A stretch of DNA of 43,194 bases, from positions 1 to 43,194 of the forward strand of contig QNAI01000014.1 in the NCBI GenBank assembly GCA_003641745.1, written 5' to 3'. Below, piece by piece: positions 1-8,948 of this stretch. The position numbers and the translations under genes are program-made. Positions within the stretch are counted from its first letter, which is position 1. Each line of letters starts with the position of its first letter. The stretch is from Verrucomicrobiota bacterium. GTDB lineage: Bacteria; Verrucomicrobiota; Verrucomicrobiia; Opitutales; Opitutaceae. Under the pieces are notes generated by a model. The model saw nothing but the letters and a program-made list of their open reading frames with translations, was not told the DNA's origin and made no database searches.

Positions 1-1338
1 AATGGCAAAGGCCGTGAAGACTATGGTTCCATCGACGGATACCTGATCCATATGGGGAATACCGGCCGGCACGAAGGAACTGGTGATCCTTAATCCCCAC
101 CTTCCCATCAGAATGCCGAACACGCCCCCGATCACGGCAAAGACCAAGCTCTCGGTCACCAGTTGGCGGACAATGCTCCACCGCGGAGCTCCCAGAACGG
201 TGCGAACGGCTATTTCAGCATAGCGTGAGGTAGAGCGCGCCAGTTGGAGATTGGCGATGTTGGTGCAGGCGATCAGGAGCAGGAATCCGACGGCGCCGAG
301 GAGAAAATACAAGACCTGTCCACCCTGGCGAAAATAAGCATGAAGTGATATCAGGTTGACGCCCGAACCCTCGTATTCGCTTGGGAAGGTCGCTGCGAGA
401 TGGGCGCTGATGGTCTCCAACTGAGCGGCGGCCTGCTCGATGGACACATCGGGTTTGAGCCGACCCATGACCTGGTATGTGCGTCCGTAGTCGCTGCGGC
501 TTTCGGCCGTGAACGGGATCGTGGTGAAAACTTCGTAGCCCGGGTTGAACTGGAAGGAGTCGGGCATCACGCCTATGATCGTGAACGGAGCCTTATCGAG
601 CAGGATGCTCTGTCCGAGGATGGACGGATCGGCCTCGAATCTGCTCTTCCAGAGTTTGTGGCTGAGGACCACGACATTCGCCTTGTCCGCTGTATCCTCG
701 CCGGGCAGGAAACCCCGGCCCAGGGCTGGCTGTACCCCGAGGATGCTGAAGAAATCCGCTGATGATGTCTGGCCGTAGACCCGCATCGGCTCACCCGCAC
801 CGCTCATATTGTAGGCTCGGTCATGCTTCGCAGCGATGGCCTCAAAATCAGTCGCTTCCTCTTTCCAGCCTAGGTAAGTGGCCGGTGAAACATTCAGAAA
901 GCGCGAGCTCGGCATCTCCGTCTCGAAGGCCATGGTGAGTCTCTCGGGGTGATCATAGGGCAACGGCCTGAGCATTATGCCGTAGGCGATACTGTAGACA
1001 GTGGTGACCGCTCCGATACCGATCGCGAGGGTGGCAATGACTGTGAAGCTGAATCCTTTGTGCTTACCCAGGGTTCGGAAGGCATGTCGGAGATCCCTGA
1101 TTGTATCCTGGATGAAGCGAACACCCCAGGAATCACGACACTCTTCCTTGGTTCGATCCAGACTACCGAACTCGAGCTTCGCGGCACGTCTGGCCTCACA
1201 CGGGCTCATTCCCTTTCTGATGTTGTTGTCGATCTCTGATTCGAGATGGAAGCGGAGTTCCTGATCGAGTTCAGATTCGATTGAGTTGCTCCTGAACAAG
1301 ACTTTGAGCCGAGTGCAGAGTTTCTTCCAGGTGTTCAT
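1..1338 (-). CDS. ABC transporter permease, ADOP/MacB type (C-terminus beyond left edge)
   Basis: This is the N-terminal 446 codons of a large inner-membrane permease; the frame stays open to base 1. Residues 1-80 match the permease-prefix domain of ADOP permeases (LDQELRFHLESE, then SPCEARRAAKLEFG). Next is a first membrane helix (FTVIATLAIGIGAVTTVYSI), a periplasmic MacB-core region, and an FtsX-type segment (LLLIACTNIANLQLARSTSR, then AVRTVLGAPRWSIVRQLVTES) typical of this family. The ATG at 1336-1338 puts the prefix domain at the N-terminus, as is usual. Full-length relatives have about 800 residues, so about 350 lie outside the window. It shares strand with padR upstream and probably works with the adaptor, ATPase and TolC protein encoded on the other side of padR. 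The substrate cannot be read from the sequence. Confidence 0.9.
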   Translation of the reverse strand, partial: MNTWKKLCTRLKVLFRSNSIESELDQELRFHLESEIDNNIRKGMSPCEARRAAKLEFGSLDRTKEECRDSWGVRFIQDTIRDLRHAFRTLGKHKGFSFTVIATLAIGIGAVTTVYSIAYGIMLRPLPYDHPERLTMAFETEMPSSRFLNVSPATYLGWKEEATDFEAIAAKHDRAYNMSGAGEPMRVYGQTSSADFFSILGVQPALGRGFLPGEDTADKANVVVLSHKLWKSRFEADPSILGQSILLDKAPFTIIGVMPDSFQFNPGYEVFTTIPFTAESRSDYGRTYQVMGRLKPDVSIEQAAAQLETISAHLAATFPSEYEGSGVNLISLHAYFRQGGQVLYFLLGAVGFLLLIACTNIANLQLARSTSRYAEIAVRTVLGAPRWSIVRQLVTESLVFAVIGGVFGILMGRWGLRITSSFVPAGIPHMDQVSVDGTIVFTAFAI

Positions 1339-1424
1339 GGAGTATTCTGAGAAGGAGTTGTATTGAGAAAGGCAGGAAGCGTGATCTGACTTTTCACTGA
1401 AGATTCGGGTGGAATGGGCACTGA

Positions 1425-1581
1425 GGGGCCGTAACGAAATAAGTTATCAAAGATGCGCAGGATTTTCGGGAAGCAACAAGGCGGGTTCGGGCGAATAGTG
1501 CGGGCTATTTGAGCCGGAATCCAACACCGGTGCCCGCCGAAAAGACCAGCAGATTTGTGTGAGTTATTTTGTTACGGTCCC
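1425..1581. repeat. Inverted-repeat element of about 157 bp, MITE-like
   Basis: The gap between padR and the permease gene is bounded by near-perfect inverted repeats. The left arm (1425-1442) reads GGGGCCGTAACGAAATAA; the complement of the right arm (1564-1581) differs at two of 18 positions. The interior shows no convincing reading frame. I saw no clear target duplication. It could be a small non-autonomous transposable element or a long hairpin in the padR-permease transcript. Confidence 0.45.
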
Positions 1582-1622
1582 TTAGGAGGCCATCCAGTAG
1601 CGGAGAGACATCTATTGGCGGC

Positions 1623-1955
1623 TCAGGCTTGCTCGATGATCAGATTCATCGTCATCACGAAGTCGTACCATTGGCTTACTTCAATACCGAGGCGTCTTCG
1701 CCCTGCTTTGGTAAGGATGTAGTACTTTGCTTTCCGGCCATTTTCAGTAATCCGCCACTCCGAGTCGATCAGCCCCTGATCTCCCAGGCGTATCAGGGCG
1801 GGATACAGGGAACCCTGATTGAGGAAGACCTTCTTGTTTCCGATCTGATTGATCCGCTGCTGGATACCCCATCCGTGCCGGTCCTGGTCCCTGAGGGATC
1901 TGAGTATCAGGAGTTCGACCGCTCCCTGTAGTAGACTGTTTTTTTTCTTTTTCAT
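1623..1955 (-). CDS. PadR family transcriptional regulator
   Basis: This is a protein of about 110 residues with the PadR winged-helix fold: an N-terminal helix ending in LLQGAVELLILRSL, the segment HGWGIQQRINQIGNKKVFLNQGSLYPAL with the conserved GSLYPAL motif, then a beta-wing with ITENGRKAKYYILTKAGRRRL. The start at 1955 (MKKKKNSLLQ) fits the family length; an upstream in-frame start would add about 24 residues encoded by the operator region. PadR proteins of this subgroup usually sit beside ADOP/MacB-type transporter genes and repress them, as the layout here suggests. Two candidate operator sites lie just upstream of its start, so autorepression is likely. The inducer is unknown. Confidence 0.9.
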   Translation of the reverse strand: MKKKKNSLLQGAVELLILRSLRDQDRHGWGIQQRINQIGNKKVFLNQGSLYPALIRLGDQGLIDSEWRITENGRKAKYYILTKAGRRRLGIEVSQWYDFVMTMNLIIEQA

Positions 1956-1959
1956 TTTT

Positions 1960-2009
1960 TCTCTTGACGGTCGAGAGTAATTGATGCGGTTCTCTCGACC
2001 GTCAAGAGA
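1960..2009. promoter_or_regulatory. Paired PadR operator sites in the divergent control region
   Basis: Two 18-bp sites (1960-1977 TCTCTTGACGGTCGAGAG and 1992-2009) are exact reverse complements of each other. Each is also nearly palindromic in itself (CTCT-T/C-GAC, one base, GTC-A/G-AGAG). Their centres are 32 bp apart, about three helical turns. On the minus strand TTGACG in the second site could serve as a -35 box for padR, with a weak -10 about 17 bp on. This fits two PadR dimers repressing padR and the divergent efflux operon. The assignment to PadR is inferred from position and symmetry. Confidence 0.7.
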
Positions 2010-2130
2010 AAAGATGAAAAAGTACACACAGCCAGGGCAGACGAGCAGCCTTCACCATGTTGAGTCGCCAATCAAAGAGGGGCCGAAAGGCAAGGTGTGC
2101 GGCCATTTCATTCCGTAATCAGTCCGAAAG

Positions 2131-3384
2131 ATGGATAAACAACGTGAAGGCATCAGCGCCCGGAAAAGACGCAACAGACTGCTATATGTGGCGGTCTCAA
2201 TCGTGGTTGTGTCAGGTGTCACCTATGCCGTTTCCCGGCTCGAAAATGCCGCGCCGAGGGTCGATCTGAATACCGTCTGGGTAGACACGGTGCGCCGAGG
2301 TCCAATGGTTCGGGAAGTTCGGGGGATCGGTAAGTTGGTGCCCAGGGAGGTCAGATGGATTCCGGCCAACACCATTGGTCGAGTCGAACGAATTGTTGTC
2401 CTGCCGGGATCGGCGGTGGAGCCCGACGATATCATCGTCGAGATGAGCAACTCGGTTCTGGTGCAGGATGCGGAGAATGCGGTATGGCAGCTCAAGGGCC
2501 GGGAGGCGGATCTGATCAATCTGAAGGTGCAGCTTGAGGGAAACTTGCTTCAACTCATGTCCGGCCTCGCCCAGATCGAGGCGGCCTATAAGCAGGCACA
2601 GTTGGAAGCCGAGATCAATGAGGAGCTCTATGCTGATGGCCTGGTTGCGGACCTTACATTAAAGCTATCAAGAGTCAGAGCTGAGGAACTCGAGACCCGG
2701 CTCGATATCGAACGGCGCCGTCTATCCTTTCAGGAGGGAGCGATGGAACCGCAGATTGCTGCGATGGAGGCAGACGTAGAGCAGTTCCGCGCACAGGCCA
2801 ACTTACTGAAGAAGCAAGTCGCAAGTCTGCATGTCCGTGCAGGCGCTTCCGGTGTTCTCCAGCGAATGTCAGTTGAAGAAGGCCAGCAGATCACACTTGG
2901 TGAATCCATTTTCCAGGTGGTTGACCCCAGCGACCTGAAAGCGGTTATCCGCGTGCCGGAAACCCAGGCCCGTGACGTCCAGATCGGACAGAGTGCGACG
3001 GTCGACACTCGAAATGGAGTTGTGGTCGGCGAGGTTACCCGGGTCGATCCGAATGTTGAGAACGGAACCGTGGCGGTTGACATTCATCTGGATGGTGAGC
3101 TGCCACGTGGTTCGCGTCCCAACCTGACGGTCGAAGGCAGGATCGAGCTGGAAAATCTCGCAGATGTCCTCTTCGTCGGTCGGCCGGCATTTGGTCGCGA
3201 GTCAGCCACTGTCGCGGTCTTCCGATTTGAACCCGGAGGGGACGAGGCCGTGAGGACCTCGGTGCTGTTTGGGCGTATGTCAGTGAGCGAGATCGAGGTG
3301 GTTGAGGGACTGCAACCCGGAGACCGCATCATACTTTCTGATACATCGAACTGGGACGATTACGAACGTCTCGTGGTCAACTGA
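2131..3384 (+). CDS. HlyD/MacA-family efflux periplasmic adaptor
   Basis: This 417-residue membrane-fusion protein bridges an inner-membrane ABC transporter and a TolC-type outer-membrane channel. A single N-terminal membrane anchor (about residues 17-35, LLYVAVSIVVVSGVTYAV) follows a basic stretch. A biotinyl-lipoyl half (VERIVVLPGSAVEPDDIIVEM) leads into a long alpha-helical coiled-coil region (about 115-240). The second lipoyl half follows (VRAGASGVLQRMSVEEGQQITLG), then beta-barrel and membrane-proximal domains. It begins the plus-strand operon, opposite padR, and is followed after 31 bp by the ATPase gene. Length and order of domains are normal. Its substrate is not evident. Confidence 0.92.
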   Translation: MDKQREGISARKRRNRLLYVAVSIVVVSGVTYAVSRLENAAPRVDLNTVWVDTVRRGPMVREVRGIGKLVPREVRWIPANTIGRVERIVVLPGSAVEPDDIIVEMSNSVLVQDAENAVWQLKGREADLINLKVQLEGNLLQLMSGLAQIEAAYKQAQLEAEINEELYADGLVADLTLKLSRVRAEELETRLDIERRRLSFQEGAMEPQIAAMEADVEQFRAQANLLKKQVASLHVRAGASGVLQRMSVEEGQQITLGESIFQVVDPSDLKAVIRVPETQARDVQIGQSATVDTRNGVVVGEVTRVDPNVENGTVAVDIHLDGELPRGSRPNLTVEGRIELENLADVLFVGRPAFGRESATVAVFRFEPGGDEAVRTSVLFGRMSVSEIEVVEGLQPGDRIILSDTSNWDDYERLVVN

Positions 3385-3415
3385 GCTTCACCTTGAAACC
3401 AAACAGAGAAATCCC

Positions 3416-4111
3416 ATGAACAACGGCAGTCCATCCTTGATCGGCCTTGAAAACATCACGAAAGTCTTTCAGACTGACGAAGTCGAAACCCATGCCCTGG
3501 CGGGTATTCACCTTGAAGTGGGAAGGGGAGAGTTCGTGGCTATATCGGGCCCATCAGGCTGTGGAAAATCGACCCTGCTGGCCATCCTTGGTCTGTTGGA
3601 TTCGCCAACGGAAGGGCGTTATCATCTGAACGGTCGCGAGGTCGCCGAACTCGGTTTGGAGGAGCGAGCTCGAATTCGAAACCGTGAAGTCGGCTTTATC
3701 TTCCAAAGCTTCAACCTGATAGGTGACCTCAGTGTGCATGAAAACGTTGAGTTGCCTTTGGTCTACCGCGGCTTGAGGCCCGCAGAGAGAAAATCCAGAG
3801 TGATTGATGCTCTTGAAAAGGTTGATATGAGTCACCGAAGAAAGCACCTCCCGAGCCAGCTTTCCGGTGGACAGCAGCAGCGCGTTGCGGTGGCTCGAGC
3901 CCTCGCCGGATACCCCGAGATTCTCTTGGCAGATGAGCCGACCGGAAACCTCGATTCGAAGAATGGCGAGATTGTAATGGACCTGCTTCAGAAGCTCAAT
4001 GACGAGGGCACGACCATCTGCATGGTCACCCACGATGATCGCTATACAAAGTCGGCCCGCCGGGTGATCAGTCTATTTGACGGGCAGATTGTCGACGAGA
4101 CAGCGATTTGA
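3416..4111 (+). CDS. ABC transporter ATP-binding protein, MacB/LolD class
   Basis: This 231-residue ATPase powers the neighbouring permease. Walker A is GPSGCGKST (residues 45-53), the Q-loop lies in FIFQSFNLI, the signature is [15 protein letters not shown], Walker B is [13 protein letters not shown] and the H-loop is MVTHDD. The match to the MacB/LolD/FtsE class is close ([10 protein letters not shown]). The ATG at 3416 starts just before the first beta strand ([11 protein letters not shown]); a longer reading frame upstream overlaps the adaptor gene and is not needed. It lies between the adaptor and the TolC gene, so the three are probably cotranscribed. No permease is encoded on this strand; the divergent ADOP-type permease at the left edge is the likely partner. 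Confidence 0.95.
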   Translation: MNNGSPSLIGLENITKVFQTDEVETHALAGIHLEVGRGEFVAISGPSGCGKSTLLAILGLLDSPTEGRYHLNGREVAELGLEERARIRNREVGFIFQSFNLIGDLSVHENVELPLVYRGLRPAERKSRVIDALEKVDMSHRRKHLPSQLSGGQQQRVAVARALAGYPEILLADEPTGNLDSKNGEIVMDLLQKLNDEGTTICMVTHDDRYTKSARRVISLFDGQIVDETAI

Positions 4112-4235
4112 TCTTCCTTCGGAAGGTATGAACCCCATCATCTCCTCCGGTATCCGACTCCCCGCCGAATGGTTGGAGAGTGACTGCGCACATTTCATCA
4201 CTTTTAGGACAGCCTCTAAGACTGAAGAGATCGAT

Positions 4236-5795
4236 ATGCGAAGCAGACGGATATACAGCCTTGTGGGATGCCCGGGACTCATCGCAGCGGCTCTGATTGC
4301 CCTGGTAATTGTCGTGCCCGAATCACGACTCAATTCGCAGTCACCGGAAAATTCAAATAGAGGCAATGGCACCATCAATCTTTCACTTCCAGAAGCGGTC
4401 GAACAGGCTCTGCGCAACAACCTGACCCTGCGCACCGAGGCTGTTGGACCGAACATTTCTCGCCAGCAGCTTCGCCAGGAGCAGGGGGTCTTTGACCCGG
4501 TCCTCGAAGGTCGGGTGAACCGCAACAGCGACGGGAATCCGCAACTGATAGATCCATTCAGTGGCACCCGGGCACCTGCATCAGTTGTCCGATCTGACGC
4601 CTATGAGGCCAGCGTGAACGGTTTGCTGCCTTGGGGGGCGAGTTATCGGGTGGGGGGGGTGACTGAGAATCGACGAGGCACCTTCAATAGCTTTGAAGAC
4701 CGGTACTTCTCGTTTCTCGGTGTCAGTCTCACCCAGCCCCTACTTCGAGGACTTGGCACGGGGGCAGCCTTGGCCGGTGTGAGGTTCGCCGAAAAGTCAG
4801 ACGAGATCGCTGAGTTGGCCTTCCGACAGGCGGTCATCGATACGATTACTGGAACGGTCCTCGCGTTTGACCATCTGCTCTTCACGCGGGGTACCTATCG
4901 GATTGCCGAGACCAATCATCGACTGACCCTCAAGCTGGTGGACGAAAACGAGATCCGGCGCCGGAAGGGGATCATGTCCGAAGTTGATGTCCTTGAGGCG
5001 CGCTCCCGCGCTGCTCAGCGCGAGTCTCGAATGATCCTTGCCCGCCGGGCTTACCATGATTCCGAAAATGAACTGAAAAGAATCCTCTTCGGAGATTTCG
5101 CACCGATTCGGGACAAGAGCCTGGAGCCAGAACTCCCGGGGCAGGCCGAAATCAGCACGGAACAGATAACCGACTATATGAAGTCGGCCTACGAAAATCG
5201 CCCGGACTTCCAACAGGCTTTACTGTCAATGGAACAGCGCAAGATCGGCCTCTCTTTTGAGCGGAGCCAATTCCTGCCACAACTTGACCTGGTTGCCAGC
5301 TATGGGCTCAATGGCCTCTCATCCAGTTTCAGTGGCAGCTGGGATCAGGTGAGGTCCGGTGACGCCGATTCCTACTCGGTTGGGGCGATCGTGTCCATAC
5401 CTCTGCCAAATCGCACGGCGTCGGCCAGGAAGCAGGTTGCTGAACTCCAAGTTGAACGCTCACTGCTGGAGCTCAAAGACCTAGAGTCACAAATCGCAGT
5501 ACAATTGCAGAATGCAGCGGGCCAGATCGATACCGCACGTGAACGGGTAAGTGTGGCCAGGACTGCCCTCGATCTGGCAAAACAGAACCTTGTTGCTGAA
5601 GAAAAGCGCCTTCAGAATGGCGTCAGCTCAACCTTCCTGGTGCTCGACCGACAGGAACGTCTGGCCATCGCACAGCTCGATGAGCTCTCAGCGCTGGTCA
5701 GCCTCAATGATGCGGTGGCTTCGTTCAATCGATTGGCTGGCCGAACGAACTATGACGAGATTGTGGTTGGAGTCCTTTTAGTGGTGGCCCAATGA
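4236..5795 (+). CDS. TolC family outer-membrane efflux protein
   Basis: This 519-residue protein forms the outer-membrane exit duct of the efflux system. A signal peptide (hydrophobic core LIAALIALVIVV region, about residues 12-27) leads into two outer-membrane-efflux-protein repeats. The first begins near INLSLPEAVEQALRNNLTLR, and the second near YENRPDFQQALLSMEQRKIGLSFERSQFLPQLDLVASYG, the usual signature of repeat two. Alpha-helical heptad regions rich in Ala, Glu and Arg precede the C-terminus. The start at 4236 has AAGAGA about 6 bases upstream and gives a proper signal peptide; an in-frame start at 4077 would overlap the ATPase gene. Third gene of the adaptor-ATPase-TolC run. Confidence 0.92.
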   Translation: MRSRRIYSLVGCPGLIAAALIALVIVVPESRLNSQSPENSNRGNGTINLSLPEAVEQALRNNLTLRTEAVGPNISRQQLRQEQGVFDPVLEGRVNRNSDGNPQLIDPFSGTRAPASVVRSDAYEASVNGLLPWGASYRVGGVTENRRGTFNSFEDRYFSFLGVSLTQPLLRGLGTGAALAGVRFAEKSDEIAELAFRQAVIDTITGTVLAFDHLLFTRGTYRIAETNHRLTLKLVDENEIRRRKGIMSEVDVLEARSRAAQRESRMILARRAYHDSENELKRILFGDFAPIRDKSLEPELPGQAEISTEQITDYMKSAYENRPDFQQALLSMEQRKIGLSFERSQFLPQLDLVASYGLNGLSSSFSGSWDQVRSGDADSYSVGAIVSIPLPNRTASARKQVAELQVERSLLELKDLESQIAVQLQNAAGQIDTARERVSVARTALDLAKQNLVAEEKRLQNGVSSTFLVLDRQERLAIAQLDELSALVSLNDAVASFNRLAGRTNYDEIVVGVLLVVAQ

Positions 5796-5933
5796 GCTTC
5801 CCCCGGGTACGGTGGACAGCGTGAAGGAAGGACTCGCTGTGAGACGATATCGACGACTCGTGAGGATTCAGACTCATGGACGGGCAGAGTTTTCACCTGG
5901 GATCGGTGTCCCGCGTAACGGAAGAAACAAACA

Positions 5934-7685
5934 ATGAATATCAGATCGACGACAGTCTTCAGTCTGGCTTACGGGGCGCTTGCTCTCTGTCTCGCTGGCT
6001 CGCCCATCAGCAAGCCACAGGTCAGATGGTCCTTTGACAGCGGCGCTTCAATTCGAGGAACGGCGCTTGTTGACGGGGACCGTCTCTATTTCGGCAACTC
6101 AAAGGGTGTGTTCTACTGCCTGAAGGCCGACAGTGGTGAAATTGTATGGTCCTACGACTGTCGGGCAACGATCACTTCGCAACCGGTCGCGACCGATCAT
6201 AACGTGCTGGTGGCGGGTCGAGGCAAACGACTTTACTCATTTCGAAAGGACGATGGCGTCCTTGAATGGTCGGTCGCCCTTGATGAAGCCACTCCTCACA
6301 TATACGGTTGGGACTATCATGACGCCAGCCCGGAGGTTCTCGGAGACACCGTCATCATCAGTTCCGGCGAGAACAGATTGTTTGCCCTGAACCTTGCCGA
6401 TGGGGAGCGCCTATGGACATTTGAGGCCGACGATAAACTGCGCGCAACGCCGCTGCACCGAGAGGGTGTTCTCTATGTTCCCTGTTACAACGGTGTTCTC
6501 TACAAGCTGCGGGCTGAAGACGGCGACCTGTTGGGGCGGCTGGAGACCGACGGTGTTTCGTTCTACTCGACAGTCAACGGCTGGGATCGCACGGCACTGA
6601 TGGCACGACCAGCCCTTGGGAATGGCACCTTGGTGGTGGGATCGCGTGACGGCGGCCTGTACGGCTTCGATGCGGATTCCCTCGAACAACGATGGCGTTC
6701 CACCTACGGGATGACCTGGGTGGCCGGCAATCCTGTTATCGACGGGGCGCGCGTTTACGTGGGATGGTCCGACAATCATCTCGTCACGTCAATGGATCTG
6801 GAAACGGGTGACGAAGTCTGGAACTTCAAGACCTCGGGCATCGTCTTCTCGGATCCGGTTCTCGACGACGAAAACCTGTATGTGGGATCCTATGACGGAA
6901 ACCTCTACTGCCTCAGCAAGGACACGGGTGAACCGCGCTGGACCTACCAGACAGGGGCTCCTGTTGTTTCCTCGCCGGTGCAGGGAGAGCACCTGCTGTA
7001 TATTGGAAATGATGACGGCACCCTGTTCGCCTTTGAGGAAGCGACCGCGATAAGAGCGGTGTATCAGGAGGAAGATGATCAGTTGCCCGGATCCATGCTC
7101 GTCTCGGATCAGATTTCTCCCTTTCTGGAGGCGCGCAGTTTCGATCGTCTGGATGCCTCAAACCTGGCTGGATTCCTGGCGGATCGAGTGCGCGACCGGA
7201 AGCCGAGCGTCGTTGTTTTCGCGCACGTCTACCTCCCCGAGGATGTCGTGGATCCGGTCGCCGGCCGCGATCTGTTCCGGGAGTACATGGAGTCCGGCGG
7301 ACGAGTCATCTGGATGTTTGTCTCTCCCAACAGAATTTCCTTTGATGAAAACAAGAAGGTGATCGCACGAAGTGATGATTACGCGGAGGCCCTTTGGGAC
7401 GTGGACTTTGATATCCTCTCCGACTGGGCGACTTACTATTCGGAAGCGACGGAGGAGGGACTGAAGTGGGGGCTTCCGGCCTCTTCCCGTATGAAAGGTG
7501 TGCTCTTTCCGGAGACCCCCGGGATCGTGCCGCTGGCCCATACCGAACTCGGTCGAGTTGCGGCGTTCCGCAAGCACTACGGAGGGCGCCCGGACTCCGG
7601 TTTCATCTTCATCCGGTCGTGGGACAAGGATATCAAGGATCGGGACCTTGAGTCGATTCTGGCGCTGGCGAATCATGGCCTGTGA
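5934..7685 (+). CDS. Secreted PQQ-type beta-propeller protein with an extra C-terminal domain
   Basis: This is a 583-residue exported protein with a signal peptide at residues 1-22. Residues 30-365 hold about seven repeats of the PQQ/BamB type, with blade motifs such as GEIVWSYDC, GERLWTFEA, GDEVWNFKT and GEPRWTYQT spaced by about 40-45 residues. This is a scaffold for binding other proteins or a cofactor. Residues 375-583 form a separate alpha/beta domain (VVVFAHVYLP, then FREYMESGGRVIWMFVSPN) resembling the ThuA/class I glutamine-amidotransferase-like fold, in which a flagged strand is followed by a Gly-Gly-Arg turn. I see no nucleophilic Cys in it. It follows the efflux genes by 138 bp and may or may not be cotranscribed. 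Precise function unknown. Confidence 0.75.
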   Translation: MNIRSTTVFSLAYGALALCLAGSPISKPQVRWSFDSGASIRGTALVDGDRLYFGNSKGVFYCLKADSGEIVWSYDCRATITSQPVATDHNVLVAGRGKRLYSFRKDDGVLEWSVALDEATPHIYGWDYHDASPEVLGDTVIISSGENRLFALNLADGERLWTFEADDKLRATPLHREGVLYVPCYNGVLYKLRAEDGDLLGRLETDGVSFYSTVNGWDRTALMARPALGNGTLVVGSRDGGLYGFDADSLEQRWRSTYGMTWVAGNPVIDGARVYVGWSDNHLVTSMDLETGDEVWNFKTSGIVFSDPVLDDENLYVGSYDGNLYCLSKDTGEPRWTYQTGAPVVSSPVQGEHLLYIGNDDGTLFAFEEATAIRAVYQEEDDQLPGSMLVSDQISPFLEARSFDRLDASNLAGFLADRVRDRKPSVVVFAHVYLPEDVVDPVAGRDLFREYMESGGRVIWMFVSPNRISFDENKKVIARSDDYAEALWDVDFDILSDWATYYSEATEEGLKWGLPASSRMKGVLFPETPGIVPLAHTELGRVAAFRKHYGGRPDSGFIFIRSWDKDIKDRDLESILALANHGL

Positions 7686-7837
7686 GACATCCGCATGAAC
7701 TGTATCCTAAAGAAGCTATTTTCCAGATGGGTGGTCATTCGTTCCTGTCCCGTGGCGGTGACGGTGACCGGGTCATTGACCGACTCGAAGACTGGATGCG
7801 AGGAAACGGCCGGCTGATGCCGAATGGCTGCCGATGA
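7682..7837 (+). other. Short GTG-start reading frame bridging two genes, possible hydrolase remnant
   Basis: A 51-codon frame starts at a GTG overlapping the propeller gene's stop and ends in an ATGA overlap with the next gene's first ATG. The middle (EAIFQMGGHSFLSRGGDGDRVIDRLEDW) loosely recalls the C-terminal His region of alpha/beta hydrolases. It may be a remnant or just a chance frame in the intergenic space. I would not count it as a gene without homologues. Confidence 0.2.
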
Positions 7838-8646
7838 AGATCCGTGCAGGGATGAAGACACGATTTCTCAAGACACTCGCCGTCATCTTTACCTTGGGGA
7901 TCGCCATCGTTGCGGGTTATGCGGCAATTCTTCTCAATCCCGGTCCACTCTTTGAATACAAGGTTACCATCGCACAGATTGATGTCCTTTCAGATCATCC
8001 AATTGGATCGGAAGTGACCGACGTCATAGCAAAGGTTTCCATCATCCTCCGCGAGTCGGAACTCTATGATCCTGAATTCGAAATGCGCGTGCTATTGACG
8101 CGCGATCATGTCTACAATCGCCTGTCGAGAAACCGGACCCTGGCCTACGCTGTCGGACCCAATGCCGCGCTTTCCGGGGAGATCGATGGAGCCCGGAACA
8201 TCCTGTATCGTGAGACGTCTCCGGTTAGAATGAACCTGGTTTCAACGCTCTCCCATGAACTGATCCATTGCCTGCAATGGAACCACCATGGTGTCATCGC
8301 ATTCAACAAGGCATTGCCGCGTTGGAAACGGGAAGGTTATGCCGAGTATGTCGCTCTGGGTGATGCGAAGCACCGGGAGAGCTATTCAATTGCTGAGTCT
8401 TTGGATCGTCTGCTTGCGCCCGACAGTATGCAACCGGTCAAAGGCTGGATCACAACCGAGGATGGATTCGACCGCCCGATACTCTATTGTCGCTTCAGAC
8501 TGATGACTGAGTACCTTCTTGATGTTGAGGGTCTGAGCTATGAGCGGTTTGTCGATGAAGCCACCGAGCGCGATGATGTCTACAATCGGATGATCACGTG
8601 GCACAAGAAGAACAGCCTGCGCTCTCAAGGCGGCGACTCCACGTAG
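7834..8646 (+). CDS. Membrane-anchored HExxH zinc metalloprotease-like protein
   Basis: A 270-residue protein has one N-terminal membrane helix (about residues 14-33) and an extracytoplasmic domain. HELIH at residues 141-145 carries two zinc-binding His and the catalytic Glu. WKREGYAEY follows, where Glu167 is positioned as the third ligand of a gluzincin; this His-Glu plus EGxAE layout is that of peptidase-MA-like proteins. The second ATG at 7852, 18 bases on and preceded by an AGGG, is an equally good start. Substrate unknown. The gene ends where a degenerate, repeat-rich zone begins. Confidence 0.7.
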   Translation: MKIRAGMKTRFLKTLAVIFTLGIAIVAGYAAILLNPGPLFEYKVTIAQIDVLSDHPIGSEVTDVIAKVSIILRESELYDPEFEMRVLLTRDHVYNRLSRNRTLAYAVGPNAALSGEIDGARNILYRETSPVRMNLVSTLSHELIHCLQWNHHGVIAFNKALPRWKREGYAEYVALGDAKHRESYSIAESLDRLLAPDSMQPVKGWITTEDGFDRPILYCRFRLMTEYLLDVEGLSYERFVDEATERDDVYNRMITWHKKNSLRSQGGDST

Positions 8647-8719
8647 CGACCCAATGCGGAGGCGTTCCATTTTGCGGTCAGCACCTTGATCGCCCACCTC
8701 AAAGAGTTAGGGCCGACCC

Positions 8720-8947
8720 GAATGGCACTAAGATAAGGGGGTGACAGGAGGATTTTCAGCCATCTGCACCGGGCATCCGGGAACGCCGGCACAGCGGCGT
8801 TGCTACAGCAAAGCAAATTCATTCCGAGTGTAGCCACGTCGCTGTGCCGACGTGTGATTTCGCGAAGGAGATCTCCATCCTGCTATGAAGCTGAGGCCCC
8901 CTGGTAAACCGTTCCCCTCGTAACCCCGCCTTATCTTAGTGCCATTC
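8720..8947. mobile_element. 228-bp non-autonomous inverted-repeat element with 11-bp target duplication
   Basis: Perfect 19-bp terminal inverted repeats (8720-8738 GAATGGCACTAAGATAAGG and 8929-8947) enclose a segment without coding sense. The same 11 bases, AGGGCCGACCC, directly flank both ends (8709-8719 and 8948-8958), as expected for a transposition target duplication. Target duplications of 9-12 bp are typical of IS4-type elements, so this may be a MITE or a deleted IS of that type. Inside is a second inverted repeat (8787-8806 against 8830-8849, 18 of 20 matching). Removing the element with one flank copy restores a continuous DNA segment that itself looks like gene debris. Confidence 0.8.
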
Positions 8948-8948
8948 A

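Noticed and set aside
8653-8736. Plus-strand frame ending in the left inverted repeat, considered as a transposase C-terminus
   Set aside because: It crosses the 11-bp target duplication, so it is target DNA joined to the element rather than part of a transposase.
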